Origin: an uncultured Bacteroidia bacterium
Lineage (GTDB): Bacteria > Bacteroidota > Bacteroidia > NS11-12g > UBA955
DNA length: 64,000 nucleotides
Direction of reading: 5' to 3'
NCBI GenBank assembly: GCA_943788195.1
Contig: CALSPH010000002.1
Span: 329,054-393,053 of the forward strand
In this document: positions 1-6,680 of the stretch, in pieces
Layout of the letters: the number at the start of each line of letters is the position of its first letter
How positions within the stretch are numbered: position 1 is the stretch's first letter
Translations under genes and position numbers: made by a program
The notes under the pieces: generated by a model
Told to the model about the DNA's origin: nothing
Database searches by the model: none
Seen by the model: only the letters and a program-made list of their open reading frames with translations

Positions 1-1
1 T

Positions 2-193
2 AAAGATAAACTATTCTTTTCGGGTGACTGGAATTCCGTTTACACTGCTACGCTTTACGATTTAAAAGGCAAAATCATAATAACTGGAATGATTGGGTCA
101 CATACTTTCTTACCACTTGGCCATATCCAAGATGGGTTTTATTTGCTCAAGATTGAAGGGTTCAGCGATATTTTCCGAGTGGTATTGAACTAG
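2..193 (+). CDS. C-terminal end of a T9SS-secreted protein (type A sorting domain), 5' truncated by the window
   Basis: The reading frame is open from the window edge to the TAG at 191-193. The last 63 residues have the layout of a Por secretion system type A sorting domain: a strand with LYDLKGKII, a loop, then a strand with GFYLLKI and a short hydrophobic end. In Bacteroidota this domain routes cargo through the T9SS across the outer membrane and is then cleaved or anchored. Nothing upstream is visible, so the cargo domain cannot be named. A hairpin with a T-rich 3' arm follows about 40 bases downstream. The sorting-domain call rests on pattern only, without an alignment. Confidence 0.7.
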   Translation, partial: KDKLFFSGDWNSVYTATLYDLKGKIIITGMIGSHTFLPLGHIQDGFYLLKIEGFSDIFRVVLN

Positions 194-233
194 GGAAACA
201 ATAATTTAAATTCCTCAAAGAACATTACCCATA

Positions 234-266
234 AAAAAAGGGACCCACTAGGAGCCCCTTTTCAAG
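234..266 (+). terminator. Putative intrinsic terminator after the T9SS cargo gene
   Basis: The arms AAAAGGG (236-242) and CCCTTTT (256-262) pair across a 13-base loop. The run of A on one side and T on the other makes it usable in both directions. It ends the gene at 2-193 and separates it from argS. Confidence 0.55.
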
Positions 267-496
267 CATACTTTATCTCTTATATTACCACTCGCATGGC
301 AATTCGTTCATACTGAGTCCAAAATGCGTACCAGACTATATTTTAAATTAAAAAGAAGTAACGTTCATAGCATACTTTTTGATTTAATCAAAAGTAGATT
401 AGCTTTTGAAAACAGGCAATACGCACAAATACGTATTATGCATACGTATAATTTCAATATTCCCTTTTCAAGATACATTTATTCCTGAATAAGCCC
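267..496. promoter_or_regulatory. Non-coding upstream region of argS with two short palindromes
   Basis: No gene is seen in the 319 bases between the cargo gene and argS. Two symmetric motifs stand out. One is TTTTGATT (377-384), a single T, then AATCAAAA (386-393). The other is ATACGTAT, itself palindromic, present twice at 429-436 and 442-449 with start-to-start spacing of 13. Either could be a protein-binding site. There is no tRNA-like cloverleaf and no T-box-like conserved core. Function is unknown. Confidence 0.35.
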
Positions 497-504
497 TATT
501 TTTG
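497..504 (+). promoter_or_regulatory. Bacteroidota -7 promoter element of argS
   Basis: TATTTTTG matches the TAnnTTTG consensus. The argS ATG follows after only 8 bases, so transcription should start almost at the start codon. No clear TTG/TTTG is seen at the -33 distance. Confidence 0.55.
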
Positions 505-512
505 CCGCATTC

Positions 513-2282
513 ATGAATACGGAAGCTCATCTTGAAAACAGCGTAAAAGAAGCCCTTAAAAGCCTATTTGAAACAGAAATTGACCCAAAGCAAATTAAGA
601 TTGAACTCACCAATCCAGACTTTGAAGGAGATTTTACGGTTTTGGTATTTCCCTTTGTGCGATTCAGCAAGAAATCTCCTGAGGAAACTGCCGATATGTT
701 GGGGCAAGAATTGAGAAAATCCAACCCATGGATTATCAATCACAATGTAATTAAAGGTTTCTTAAATCTGAGCTTAAGCCATTCATATTGGCTTGATTGG
801 TTAAAAAACGTGGATCTAAGCACCATCGGAAAAGCGGAAAACAAACCTGCGGAAAAGGTGATTGTAGAATATTCGTCACCCAATACTAATAAACCCTTGC
901 ACCTTGGACATATCCGAAATAACCTTTTGGGTTACAGTGTAAGCGAACTGCTTCAGTTTTACGGATACGATACCAAGAAAGTAAATCTAGTAAACGACCG
1001 GGGCATCCATATTTGCAAAAGCATGCTTGCTTACCAACGTTTTGGGAACGATGAAACACCCGAAAGCGCTGGCGTTAAAGGAGATCATTTGATTGGCAAA
1101 TATTATGTAGTTTTCGACCTCGAATACAAAAAAGAAATCCAGTCCTTAATAGATGCAGGCTTAAGTGAAGATGACGCAAAAAAGCAAGCTCCACTTATAC
1201 TAGAAGCGCAAGCGATGCTTCAAAAATGGGAGGCCAATGAGACCGAAACCGTTGCACTTTGGAAGAAACTAAATGAGTGGGTGTATGCCGGTTTCAATGA
1301 AACCTATACTACTTTAGGAGTAAGCTTCGATAAATTCTATTATGAATCGGAGACCTACTTATTGGGTAAGGATATTGTACAAGAGGGACTCTCGAAAGGA
1401 CTTTTTTATAAGAAAGAGGATGACTCGGTATGGATTGATTTAGAAAAAGAAAAATTAGATCATAAATTACTGCAGCGTGGAGATGGAACTTCAGTCTATA
1501 TGACCCAAGATATGGGCACTGCAGATCTCAAATACAAGGATTTTGGATGTGACAAATCCATCATTGTGGTGGGAAATGAGCAAGACTATCACTTCAAAGT
1601 GTTGTTTAGCATCATGGATAAACTTGGAAGGCCTTATGCCAAAGGGAATTACCACCTTTCGTATGGCATGGTTGATTTACCCAGTGGTAAAATGAAAAGC
1701 CGTGAAGGCACTGTGGTAGATGCAGACGATTTAATGGCTGAGATGATTGCGGATGCCAAAGAAAAAACAGAAACTCTAGGCAAAACGGATGGCATGTCTG
1801 AAGCGGAAAAGAATCAATTGTATTACGATATTGGAATGGCAGCATTGAAATACTTTATTCTAAAAGTAGACCCTTCCAAACGCATGTTATTTGACCCCAA
1901 AGAGTCGATCGATTTACAAGGCGATACAGGACCCTTTATTCAATACAGTTATACCCGAATTCGATCCATACTTCGCCAGGCTGAAAATTCAGAAGTGCAT
2001 ACGGATCAAGCATTGGAAACATCCGAACGCAATCTCGTGTTGCTACTAAGCCAATTTGGCAACGTGGTTAAAAAAGGTGTGGATCAATACAGCCCGGCAC
2101 TTGTGGCGAATTACATATACGAGCTAGCGCGGAGTTTTAACAAACTATATGCGGAGGTACCCTTATTAAAAGAGATGGATGAAGCAAAAAAAGCCAATCG
2201 AATGGCATTTTGTACGCTTACCGCCCATGTCCTAAAATCAGGCTTAGGAATATTGGGAATTAATGCACCTGAAAGAATGTAG
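513..2282 (+). CDS. argS: Arginine--tRNA ligase
   Basis: This class I synthetase charges tRNA-Arg with arginine using ATP in the cytoplasm. At 589 residues it has the normal length for the family. The N-terminal additional domain (about 1-110) precedes the HIGH motif, seen here as PLHLGHIRNN near residue 130. The KMSK-equivalent is GKMKSREGT near residue 395. The C-terminal anticodon-binding helical domain ends in LGINAPERM, typical of ArgS. The ATG at 513 is supported by the conserved N-terminus (alanyl-rich helix, then EGDFTVLVFPF) and sits 8 bases after a -7 box, implying a very short or absent leader. The gene appears to stand alone. Confidence 0.97.
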   Translation: MNTEAHLENSVKEALKSLFETEIDPKQIKIELTNPDFEGDFTVLVFPFVRFSKKSPEETADMLGQELRKSNPWIINHNVIKGFLNLSLSHSYWLDWLKNVDLSTIGKAENKPAEKVIVEYSSPNTNKPLHLGHIRNNLLGYSVSELLQFYGYDTKKVNLVNDRGIHICKSMLAYQRFGNDETPESAGVKGDHLIGKYYVVFDLEYKKEIQSLIDAGLSEDDAKKQAPLILEAQAMLQKWEANETETVALWKKLNEWVYAGFNETYTTLGVSFDKFYYESETYLLGKDIVQEGLSKGLFYKKEDDSVWIDLEKEKLDHKLLQRGDGTSVYMTQDMGTADLKYKDFGCDKSIIVVGNEQDYHFKVLFSIMDKLGRPYAKGNYHLSYGMVDLPSGKMKSREGTVVDADDLMAEMIADAKEKTETLGKTDGMSEAEKNQLYYDIGMAALKYFILKVDPSKRMLFDPKESIDLQGDTGPFIQYSYTRIRSILRQAENSEVHTDQALETSERNLVLLLSQFGNVVKKGVDQYSPALVANYIYELARSFNKLYAEVPLLKEMDEAKKANRMAFCTLTAHVLKSGLGILGINAPERM

Positions 2283-2347
2283 ACACTTGATAATGATGAA
2301 CACTATCCCGTTGTTGATTGTTAATTTTACCTCTCTAATAACCCCAC

Positions 2348-2865
2348 ATGAAAATACTCGCATTTGCTGGAAGCACCAGTTCAACATCCATTAATAAACA
2401 ACTCGTAGAGTTTACCAGAAATTTGTTCACTGAGCATGAATATGAAGTAGCGGATCTGAATGATTACGAAGTGCCCATTTACAGTTCTGATCGTGAGAAG
2501 GCTTCCGGAGTTCCAGAGCGAATCCATGCTTTTGCGGCCAAAATAGATGCTGCGGATCTGTTAATCATTTCACTCGCAGAACATAACGGTGCTTACAGCG
2601 CTGCATTCAAGAATCACTTTGACTGGCTTTCTCGTATTCAAGACCGCAAGGCCTGGGGGATAAAAACATCTTTGTAATGGCTACATCTCCTGGAGCCAGA
2701 GGTGGTAAAGGGGTATTGGAAATTGCAGCCGACCGATTTCCTCGCAATGGTGGAACAGTAGTTGGCACTTACTCCTTTCCTAGTTTCTATGATAATTTTA
2801 AGGATGGGCAAATTGAGAATGAAGCTTTGCTTGCAGAACTACAGGAAAAAATAAACGCAATTTAA
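2348..2865 (+). pseudogene. NADPH-dependent FMN reductase, frame-disrupted at a G run
   Basis: Two reading frames together make one flavodoxin-fold NAD(P)H:FMN reductase. The first part (2348-2677) starts MKILAFAGSTSSTSIN, the phosphate-binding loop, and carries the SLAEHNGAYS flavin-side motif. The second part (2677-2865) starts MATSPGARGGKG, which in intact homologues is internal. The frames meet at the five-G run 2655-2659; adding one G would read tryptophan-Gly-Asp-Lys-Asn straight into the second part. The break also leaves an overlapping TAATG at 2675-2679, so the halves could be translated separately by coupling. The possibilities are a real one-base deletion, a consensus error in a homopolymer, or a -1 slip. 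The family identification is firm; the broken state is as seen in the sequence. Confidence 0.8.
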
Positions 2866-3332
2866 TCCTTCCAAACTCCAAAAAGCTCTTCTAGTTTTTT
2901 GTGGCGGTAATTAAAAATTCCTTTCAATTGCTTTTTCACGAATAGGCTGTGCGCGATGCTTCCTAAAAACCCGAGCGGCAATTTATAATCCACCTTATCA
3001 ATACACTCCACGCCACCTTCAATCTTTCTAAAAAAGTGCTTGTGATGCCATAAAGCATAGGGTCCAAAGCGTTGCTCATCCACAAAATACTCTTTATCTG
3101 CAACATGGGTTATTTCTGTCATCCATGGCAAGGGGATACCTAAAACGGGTTTAACGGTATAGGTAATAATCTGCCCAGGATACATCTTTTCTCTTACATC
3201 GGTAGAGGTAATTTTAAAGCCCAAATGATCAGGCGTAATGGTTGCCAAATTCTTGGGAGATGAAAAAAACTCCCAAGCCTCTTCTAAAGTAATGGGAACC
3301 TTTTGTTTTGTTGTGATGGAGTAGAATGCCAT
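2862..3332 (-). CDS. SRPBCC (START-like) ligand-binding family protein
   Basis: This 156-residue protein matches the polyketide cyclase/START-like helix-grip fold. It has an N-terminal strand followed by the helix with AWEFFSSPKNLATITP, which is typical of the family, a central YTVKP...WMTEITH sheet, and a long C-terminal helix ending in KKLEELFG. Such proteins bind hydrophobic ligands; the ligand here is unknown. Its stop codon overlaps that of the flavin reductase tail to tail within TTAA (2862-2865). It is divergent from the MarR-type gene, and the 22-bp palindrome at 3371-3392 lies in the shared upstream region, so joint control is possible but unproven. Confidence 0.75.
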   Translation of the reverse strand: MAFYSITTKQKVPITLEEAWEFFSSPKNLATITPDHLGFKITSTDVREKMYPGQIITYTVKPVLGIPLPWMTEITHVADKEYFVDEQRFGPYALWHHKHFFRKIEGGVECIDKVDYKLPLGFLGSIAHSLFVKKQLKGIFNYRHKKLEELFGVWKD

Positions 3333-3370
3333 ATAGTAGGAATAACAAGCTGTCTACATTTTAGTTTGCA

Positions 3371-3392
3371 ATAAGTTGTATATACAACTTAT
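3371..3392. promoter_or_regulatory. 22-bp perfect palindrome, probable MarR-type operator
   Basis: ATAAGTTGTAT followed by its exact reverse complement forms a perfect 22-bp dyad. MarR-family operators commonly have this TTG-N6-CAA spacing. It lies directly upstream of a MarR-type gene and contains the TTG (3376-3378) that fits as the -33 element, 19 bases before the -7 box TACATTTG at 3398-3405. Occupation would block that promoter, suggesting autorepression. Because the site is symmetric, it could also act on the divergent SRPBCC gene. Confidence 0.7.
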
Positions 3393-3405
3393 TGTTATAC
3401 ATTTG
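3376..3405 (+). promoter_or_regulatory. Promoter of the MarR-type gene (-33 TTG, -7 TACATTTG)
   Basis: TTG at 3376-3378, a 19-base spacer and TACATTTG at 3398-3405 match the Bacteroidota sigma-factor consensus exactly. The implied transcription start is near 3410. That places the TTG codon at 3392, the longest possible start, upstream of the transcript from this promoter. Confidence 0.65.
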
Positions 3406-3430
3406 TTCCATCAATTCATCTTATCCAAAT

Positions 3431-3832
3431 ATAGAAGCCTGTAATCCTACCCAATGCATTGCTTCTAAATTGATGAAAAGCCATCGCCTGATCAATACCC
3501 TGTTTCGCAAGCATATTGCCCGGCATGGTTTAACCAACAGCCAATGCAGCCAACTTTTAGTGCTATCGAAACGAAGAGAAATTAGTCAAAATACACTTGG
3601 TCAAGTGCTTTTTTTAGAAAAATCTTCTGTTAAACGGAATATGGAAAAATTGACCGAGCGTGGATATTTTGACAAAACAGCTCAACCTAAAATTGTAATT
3701 ACCGCAGCAGGTCTTAAAAAAATTGACTCAGTGATCCCTGCTTGGAACGCGGCCATGCAGGAAGCCACCAACCTATTGGGTGATGATGGCATTGCAGCAC
3801 TTGATCTTGTACTCATTAAATTGACTTCATAA
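3431..3832 (+). CDS. MarR-family winged-helix transcriptional regulator
   Basis: The product has the MarR layout: an N-terminal dimer helix with NPTQCIASKL, GLTNSQCSQLLVLS, a recognition helix around TLGQVLFLEKSSVKRNMEKLTERGYF, then the wing and a C-terminal helix. The start is unclear. The frame opens at a TTG at 3392, but this lies upstream of the predicted transcription start. The first ATG (3473) would cut off the conserved NPTQC helix. No ATG lies between, so the ATA at 3431, giving residues EACNPTQC after the initiator, is the best fit; I use it with reservation. The stop is followed after 3 bases by a membrane-protein gene. The 22-bp palindrome in the promoter suggests autoregulation. 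The inducer is unknown. Confidence 0.75.
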   Translation: MEACNPTQCIASKLMKSHRLINTLFRKHIARHGLTNSQCSQLLVLSKRREISQNTLGQVLFLEKSSVKRNMEKLTERGYFDKTAQPKIVITAAGLKKIDSVIPAWNAAMQEATNLLGDDGIAALDLVLIKLTS

Positions 3833-3835
3833 AAT

Positions 3836-4531
3836 ATGTTATCCCTATCCTACTACCTTCTCAGCTTACTCATGGTGTTTCTGATGCTACTTGCGATTTA
3901 TAAACTTCAGAAAAAGAGAGGCAAAAACCCAAAACCAGCCATCCAATACGCAATATTTATGCTTATTATTTGGTTTTCATACCTATTCAATCTATCCCTT
4001 TCAGGTTTTTTATTTGAGCTGCAAATGCCACCGCGCATTCCACTTTTTCTCTTTCTTCCTATTGCCATTTTCACTATCCTGTTTTGCCGTAGAGCAGTGA
4101 AGAGTGCATGGATCAAAGACCTTCCATTAACTTGGCTCACCTACCCTCAGTGTTTCAGAATCTTCGTTGAGTTGATATTACTCTACACCTTTTATGCCGG
4201 TATCATTCCGAAAGAAGCCACCTTTGAAGGATTGAATTTTGATGTACTCATGGGTATCAGTGCGCCTTTTATGGCTTATTTCATCTTTCACAAAACACGC
4301 CTCAATAAAGGCATAGCAGTATTCTGGAATATCTTCGGGATTCTTATGATCCTTTTTGTAGCCTTTATTATTGGAAGTTCCTTTTACAATCCAAGCATTT
4401 GGGGTCAATCTTCCACCATGGTTTCCAATCAATTCTTAGCATTCCCTTACTTGTTGGTTGCAGGATTTCTTGCACCCCTAGGCATCTTCATGCATGCCGT
4501 TTCATTGGCTAAAATTAAGGCTATGAATTAA
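3836..4531 (+). CDS. Seven-helix integral membrane protein of unknown function
   Basis: I do not recognise this 231-residue protein. It is strongly hydrophobic with about seven membrane segments, near residues 3-23, 36-58, 65-84, 105-122, 134-152, 160-182 and 200-222. Short basic loops such as KLQKKRGKN fit a cytoplasmic side. It begins 3 bases after the MarR-type gene and so is almost certainly cotranscribed and under the same palindromic operator. A target gene sitting directly behind its MarR regulator is common for exporters and stress membrane proteins, but no transporter signature is visible. The next gene is convergent. Confidence 0.7.
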   Translation: MLSLSYYLLSLLMVFLMLLAIYKLQKKRGKNPKPAIQYAIFMLIIWFSYLFNLSLSGFLFELQMPPRIPLFLFLPIAIFTILFCRRAVKSAWIKDLPLTWLTYPQCFRIFVELILLYTFYAGIIPKEATFEGLNFDVLMGISAPFMAYFIFHKTRLNKGIAVFWNIFGILMILFVAFIIGSSFYNPSIWGQSSTMVSNQFLAFPYLLVAGFLAPLGIFMHAVSLAKIKAMN

Positions 4532-4561
4532 GTCGCAGACTAAAAAACAAAATAATAATTA

Positions 4562-5374
4562 CTATTTAAGGAGTAAAATATCTGAGCTTTTCAGCATGAA
4601 ATTTTTACGTTTATCTTTCAACCGCAAATCTGAAGTACCATTCTTAACAGTGGCTTTGCCGAAATTCATTTGACTCATACTCAATTCTCCTTTTTTGAAG
4701 GTTATGTATTGCCGTATTTTATTCTTAAATGCTACCGTATCTATTTGCTTGAGTGCAGTATCTTTTTTAATATAGTTGACATGAAAATAAGTATACATTA
4801 AAAGGATATGGGTTTCCTTATTCTTTGCGTTAGACCGTTCTAAATCTTTATCCAACATAGATAAGAACAAAGGGTTAATCATCTCAAAATCAAGTATATC
4901 CATTTCTACAATGGAAAAGTTAGCATTGCAACTTTTCACCTCTCCTTTGGAACAGCTTTCAATAAAAGAACGATCCACTTCTCTAGTAAAAACAAATGAG
5001 GCATATTTAGGTCTAGCTCCTATATTGTATTCATAAGAAATGGGGTCAGTTGTGTACATTTTACAGCGTAAATTGCTATCGCTAAATGTCACTTCCTTTT
5101 TGTCTTTAAATTCGAACGTAACCTGATATCGTTTTATAAAACTGTGCTTCGTTTCCTGTTCAAATAGCCCTACAGCACCTATTCTATAATTTTGACGTAT
5201 TGAAATGTAATAATGTTTTTGATTAAGAGAATCTTTCTTAACAGAAAAGCTATACCCTTTACCCACTAAAGTAGTATCCAGACTCATCTTTCCGTTAATC
5301 TCAGTACTTTTCGCCATGGTGGCTGTTGATGCAAGCAGCCCCAAAATCATAGAAAAAATGAATCGTTTTGGAAT
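4562..5374 (-). CDS. Secreted protein of unknown function
   Basis: No family is recognised. The first ATG (5350) gives an N-terminus MILGLLASTATMAKS without positive charge. The frame continues upstream to a stop at 5381-5383, and starting at the ATT at 5374 adds PKRFIFS, which completes a normal signal peptide (basic n-region, hydrophobic core, cleavage after TMA). A TACCTTTG -7 box ends 7 bases before that ATT. I therefore favour 5374, with the ATG at 5350 as the conventional alternative. The mature part is polar, with many Lys and aromatic residues, two Cys-containing stretches (SCSKGEVKSCNA) and no repeats. It is probably periplasmic or surface exposed. It converges on the membrane-protein gene and is divergent from the short-chain dehydrogenase. 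Confidence 0.6.
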   Translation of the reverse strand: MPKRFIFSMILGLLASTATMAKSTEINGKMSLDTTLVGKGYSFSVKKDSLNQKHYYISIRQNYRIGAVGLFEQETKHSFIKRYQVTFEFKDKKEVTFSDSNLRCKMYTTDPISYEYNIGARPKYASFVFTREVDRSFIESCSKGEVKSCNANFSIVEMDILDFEMINPLFLSMLDKDLERSNAKNKETHILLMYTYFHVNYIKKDTALKQIDTVAFKNKIRQYITFKKGELSMSQMNFGKATVKNGTSDLRLKDKRKNFMLKSSDILLLK

Positions 5375-5381
5375 ATAAGAT

Positions 5382-5389
5382 CAAAGGTA
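5382..5389 (-). promoter_or_regulatory. -7 promoter element for the secreted protein gene
   Basis: On the minus strand TACCTTTG matches TAnnTTTG. It lies 7 bases before a candidate ATT start (5374) and 31 bases before the first ATG (5350). No good -33 TTG is seen. Confidence 0.4.
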
Positions 5390-5441
5390 GGTCTTTTGGG
5401 AAATGATTAAAACGAATCACACACAAAATGGTTAGGTTAAT

Positions 5442-6134
5442 ATGAAAAACATTTTAATAGTGGGTGGAACATCCGGAATTGGGAATGCCATTGCCAAGCA
5501 ATTGAATTCAGACCATCAGCTTTTCATTAGTGGCCGAAAATCGCATAATTTAGATGGAATGGATGCCAACTTCATTCAATGGAATAGCAACGATGATTTT
5601 GAAACCTCAACACTCCCCGAAATAATACATGGCCTGGTATACTGTCCAGGAACAATTAACCTAAAACCATTGAGTCGACTAACCGAGGAAGACTTGCTAG
5701 AAGATTACAAAGTAAACGTGGTGGGGGCATTCAAAGTGATCAAGGCACTTCTACCAAATCTAAGGAAAGCAAAAGGCAGCTCTATTGTTCTTTTCAGTAC
5801 AGTTGCATCAAACACAGGGATGCCCTTTCATGCAAGCATTGCCGCAGCAAAAGGAGGATTACAAAGTATGGGTCTTTCCATCGCGGCAGAATTAGCCAAA
5901 GCCCAAATTAGAGTAAATTCTATTGCACCCTCGCTCACTGACACTCCTTTAGCTGAAAACTTACTTTCTACTGAAGCTAAACAGGAAGCTTCAGCAGCAA
6001 GACATCCCTTGAATAAGGTGGGTTCAGCCAATGAATTAGCCTCGATGGCCGCCTATTTACTCTCCGATCAGGCTGGTTTTATTACGGGTCAAATTTTTGG
6101 AGTGGATGGCGGCATCGGAAGATTAAAAACTTAA
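5442..6134 (+). CDS. SDR-family oxidoreductase with an altered active-site Tyr
   Basis: This is a 230-residue classical short-chain dehydrogenase/reductase. The Rossmann nucleotide loop is GGTSGIGNAIA near the N-terminus, and LVYCPG takes the NNAG position. The Ser of the active site is in VLFSTVASN. The usual Tyr-x3-Lys is replaced: the sequence reads HASIAAAKGGLQ, so the Lys is present but the residue four before it is Ile. The C-terminal MAAYLLSDQAGFITGQIFGVDGGIG is a textbook SDR end. The substrate is unknown, and the missing Tyr means that ordinary alcohol/ketone chemistry cannot be assumed. The gene has no close operon partners. Confidence 0.9.
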   Translation: MKNILIVGGTSGIGNAIAKQLNSDHQLFISGRKSHNLDGMDANFIQWNSNDDFETSTLPEIIHGLVYCPGTINLKPLSRLTEEDLLEDYKVNVVGAFKVIKALLPNLRKAKGSSIVLFSTVASNTGMPFHASIAAAKGGLQSMGLSIAAELAKAQIRVNSIAPSLTDTPLAENLLSTEAKQEASAARHPLNKVGSANELASMAAYLLSDQAGFITGQIFGVDGGIGRLKT

Positions 6135-6226
6135 TCAGTCATTGGTCAATTTCTAATCACCGCTTATCTAAGAAACCAATACCTGTGCTCAAATATTGAT
6201 TACCTTGGGGTCATAACATTTATGCT

Positions 6227-6541
6227 ATGATTATAACCAATACAGAAACAATCGCAAACAGAGAAATCTCAGAGACTTTGGGCGTTGCTAGAGGCAGTAC
6301 CGTTAGAGCCAGAAATATCGGTAGAGACATTTTTGCTGGACTTAAGAATATTATTGGTGGCGAAATTGAAGAATACACTAAGCTACAAGCACAATCTCGA
6401 GAGCAAGCCATGGAACGTATGATGTTGGATGCGACAAAGATGGGTGCGGATGCCGTTGTGAACCTTAGACTTACAACATCAATGGTAATGCAAGGATGTT
6501 CAGAGATCTTAGCTTATGGAACGGCCGTTAAATTGAAATAG
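6227..6541 (+). CDS. YbjQ/UPF0145 family protein
   Basis: This 104-residue protein is of the YbjQ family (also called heavy-metal-binding domain). The family core is visible: GVARGSTVRARNIGRDIFAGLKNIIGGEIEEYT, then ERMMLDATKMGADAVVNLRL and the end LAYGTAVKL. These small proteins form ring-like oligomers; their function is not settled. The stop is followed after one base by a small membrane-protein gene, so the two are very likely one transcription unit. Confidence 0.9.
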   Translation: MIITNTETIANREISETLGVARGSTVRARNIGRDIFAGLKNIIGGEIEEYTKLQAQSREQAMERMMLDATKMGADAVVNLRLTTSMVMQGCSEILAYGTAVKLK

Positions 6542-6542
6542 C

Positions 6543-6677
6543 ATGGAAGGATTAGTCATCGCAATTTTTAGTTTACACGGCCTATTTTGGTTGGCCATGC
6601 TGGGTCTTCTGGTTTACTTCATTTTTAGAAGAATTCAAATCAAAAAAACCGAAACCTTCGAGGATCGAGATAATTAA
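6543..6677 (+). CDS. 44-residue single-pass membrane protein coupled to the YbjQ gene
   Basis: The ATG at 6543 is one base after the YbjQ stop. The product has one hydrophobic helix (about residues 4-29, LVIAIFSLHGLFWLAMLGLL) followed by a basic then acidic tail (RRIQIKKTETFEDRDN). The charge pattern predicts the C-terminus in the cytoplasm. The tight spacing and clean single-helix design support a real gene despite its size. It ends 3 bases before the convergent pdeM stop. A role together with the YbjQ-type protein is inference. Confidence 0.6.
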   Translation: MEGLVIAIFSLHGLFWLAMLGLLVYFIFRRIQIKKTETFEDRDN

Positions 6678-6680
6678 GCA

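Noticed and set aside
2348..2865. Programmed -1 frameshift in the FMN reductase gene
   Set aside because: The zero-frame reading at the five-G run does not form a standard slippery heptamer and no stimulatory structure is obvious; a deletion or error is simpler. Kept only as a possibility.
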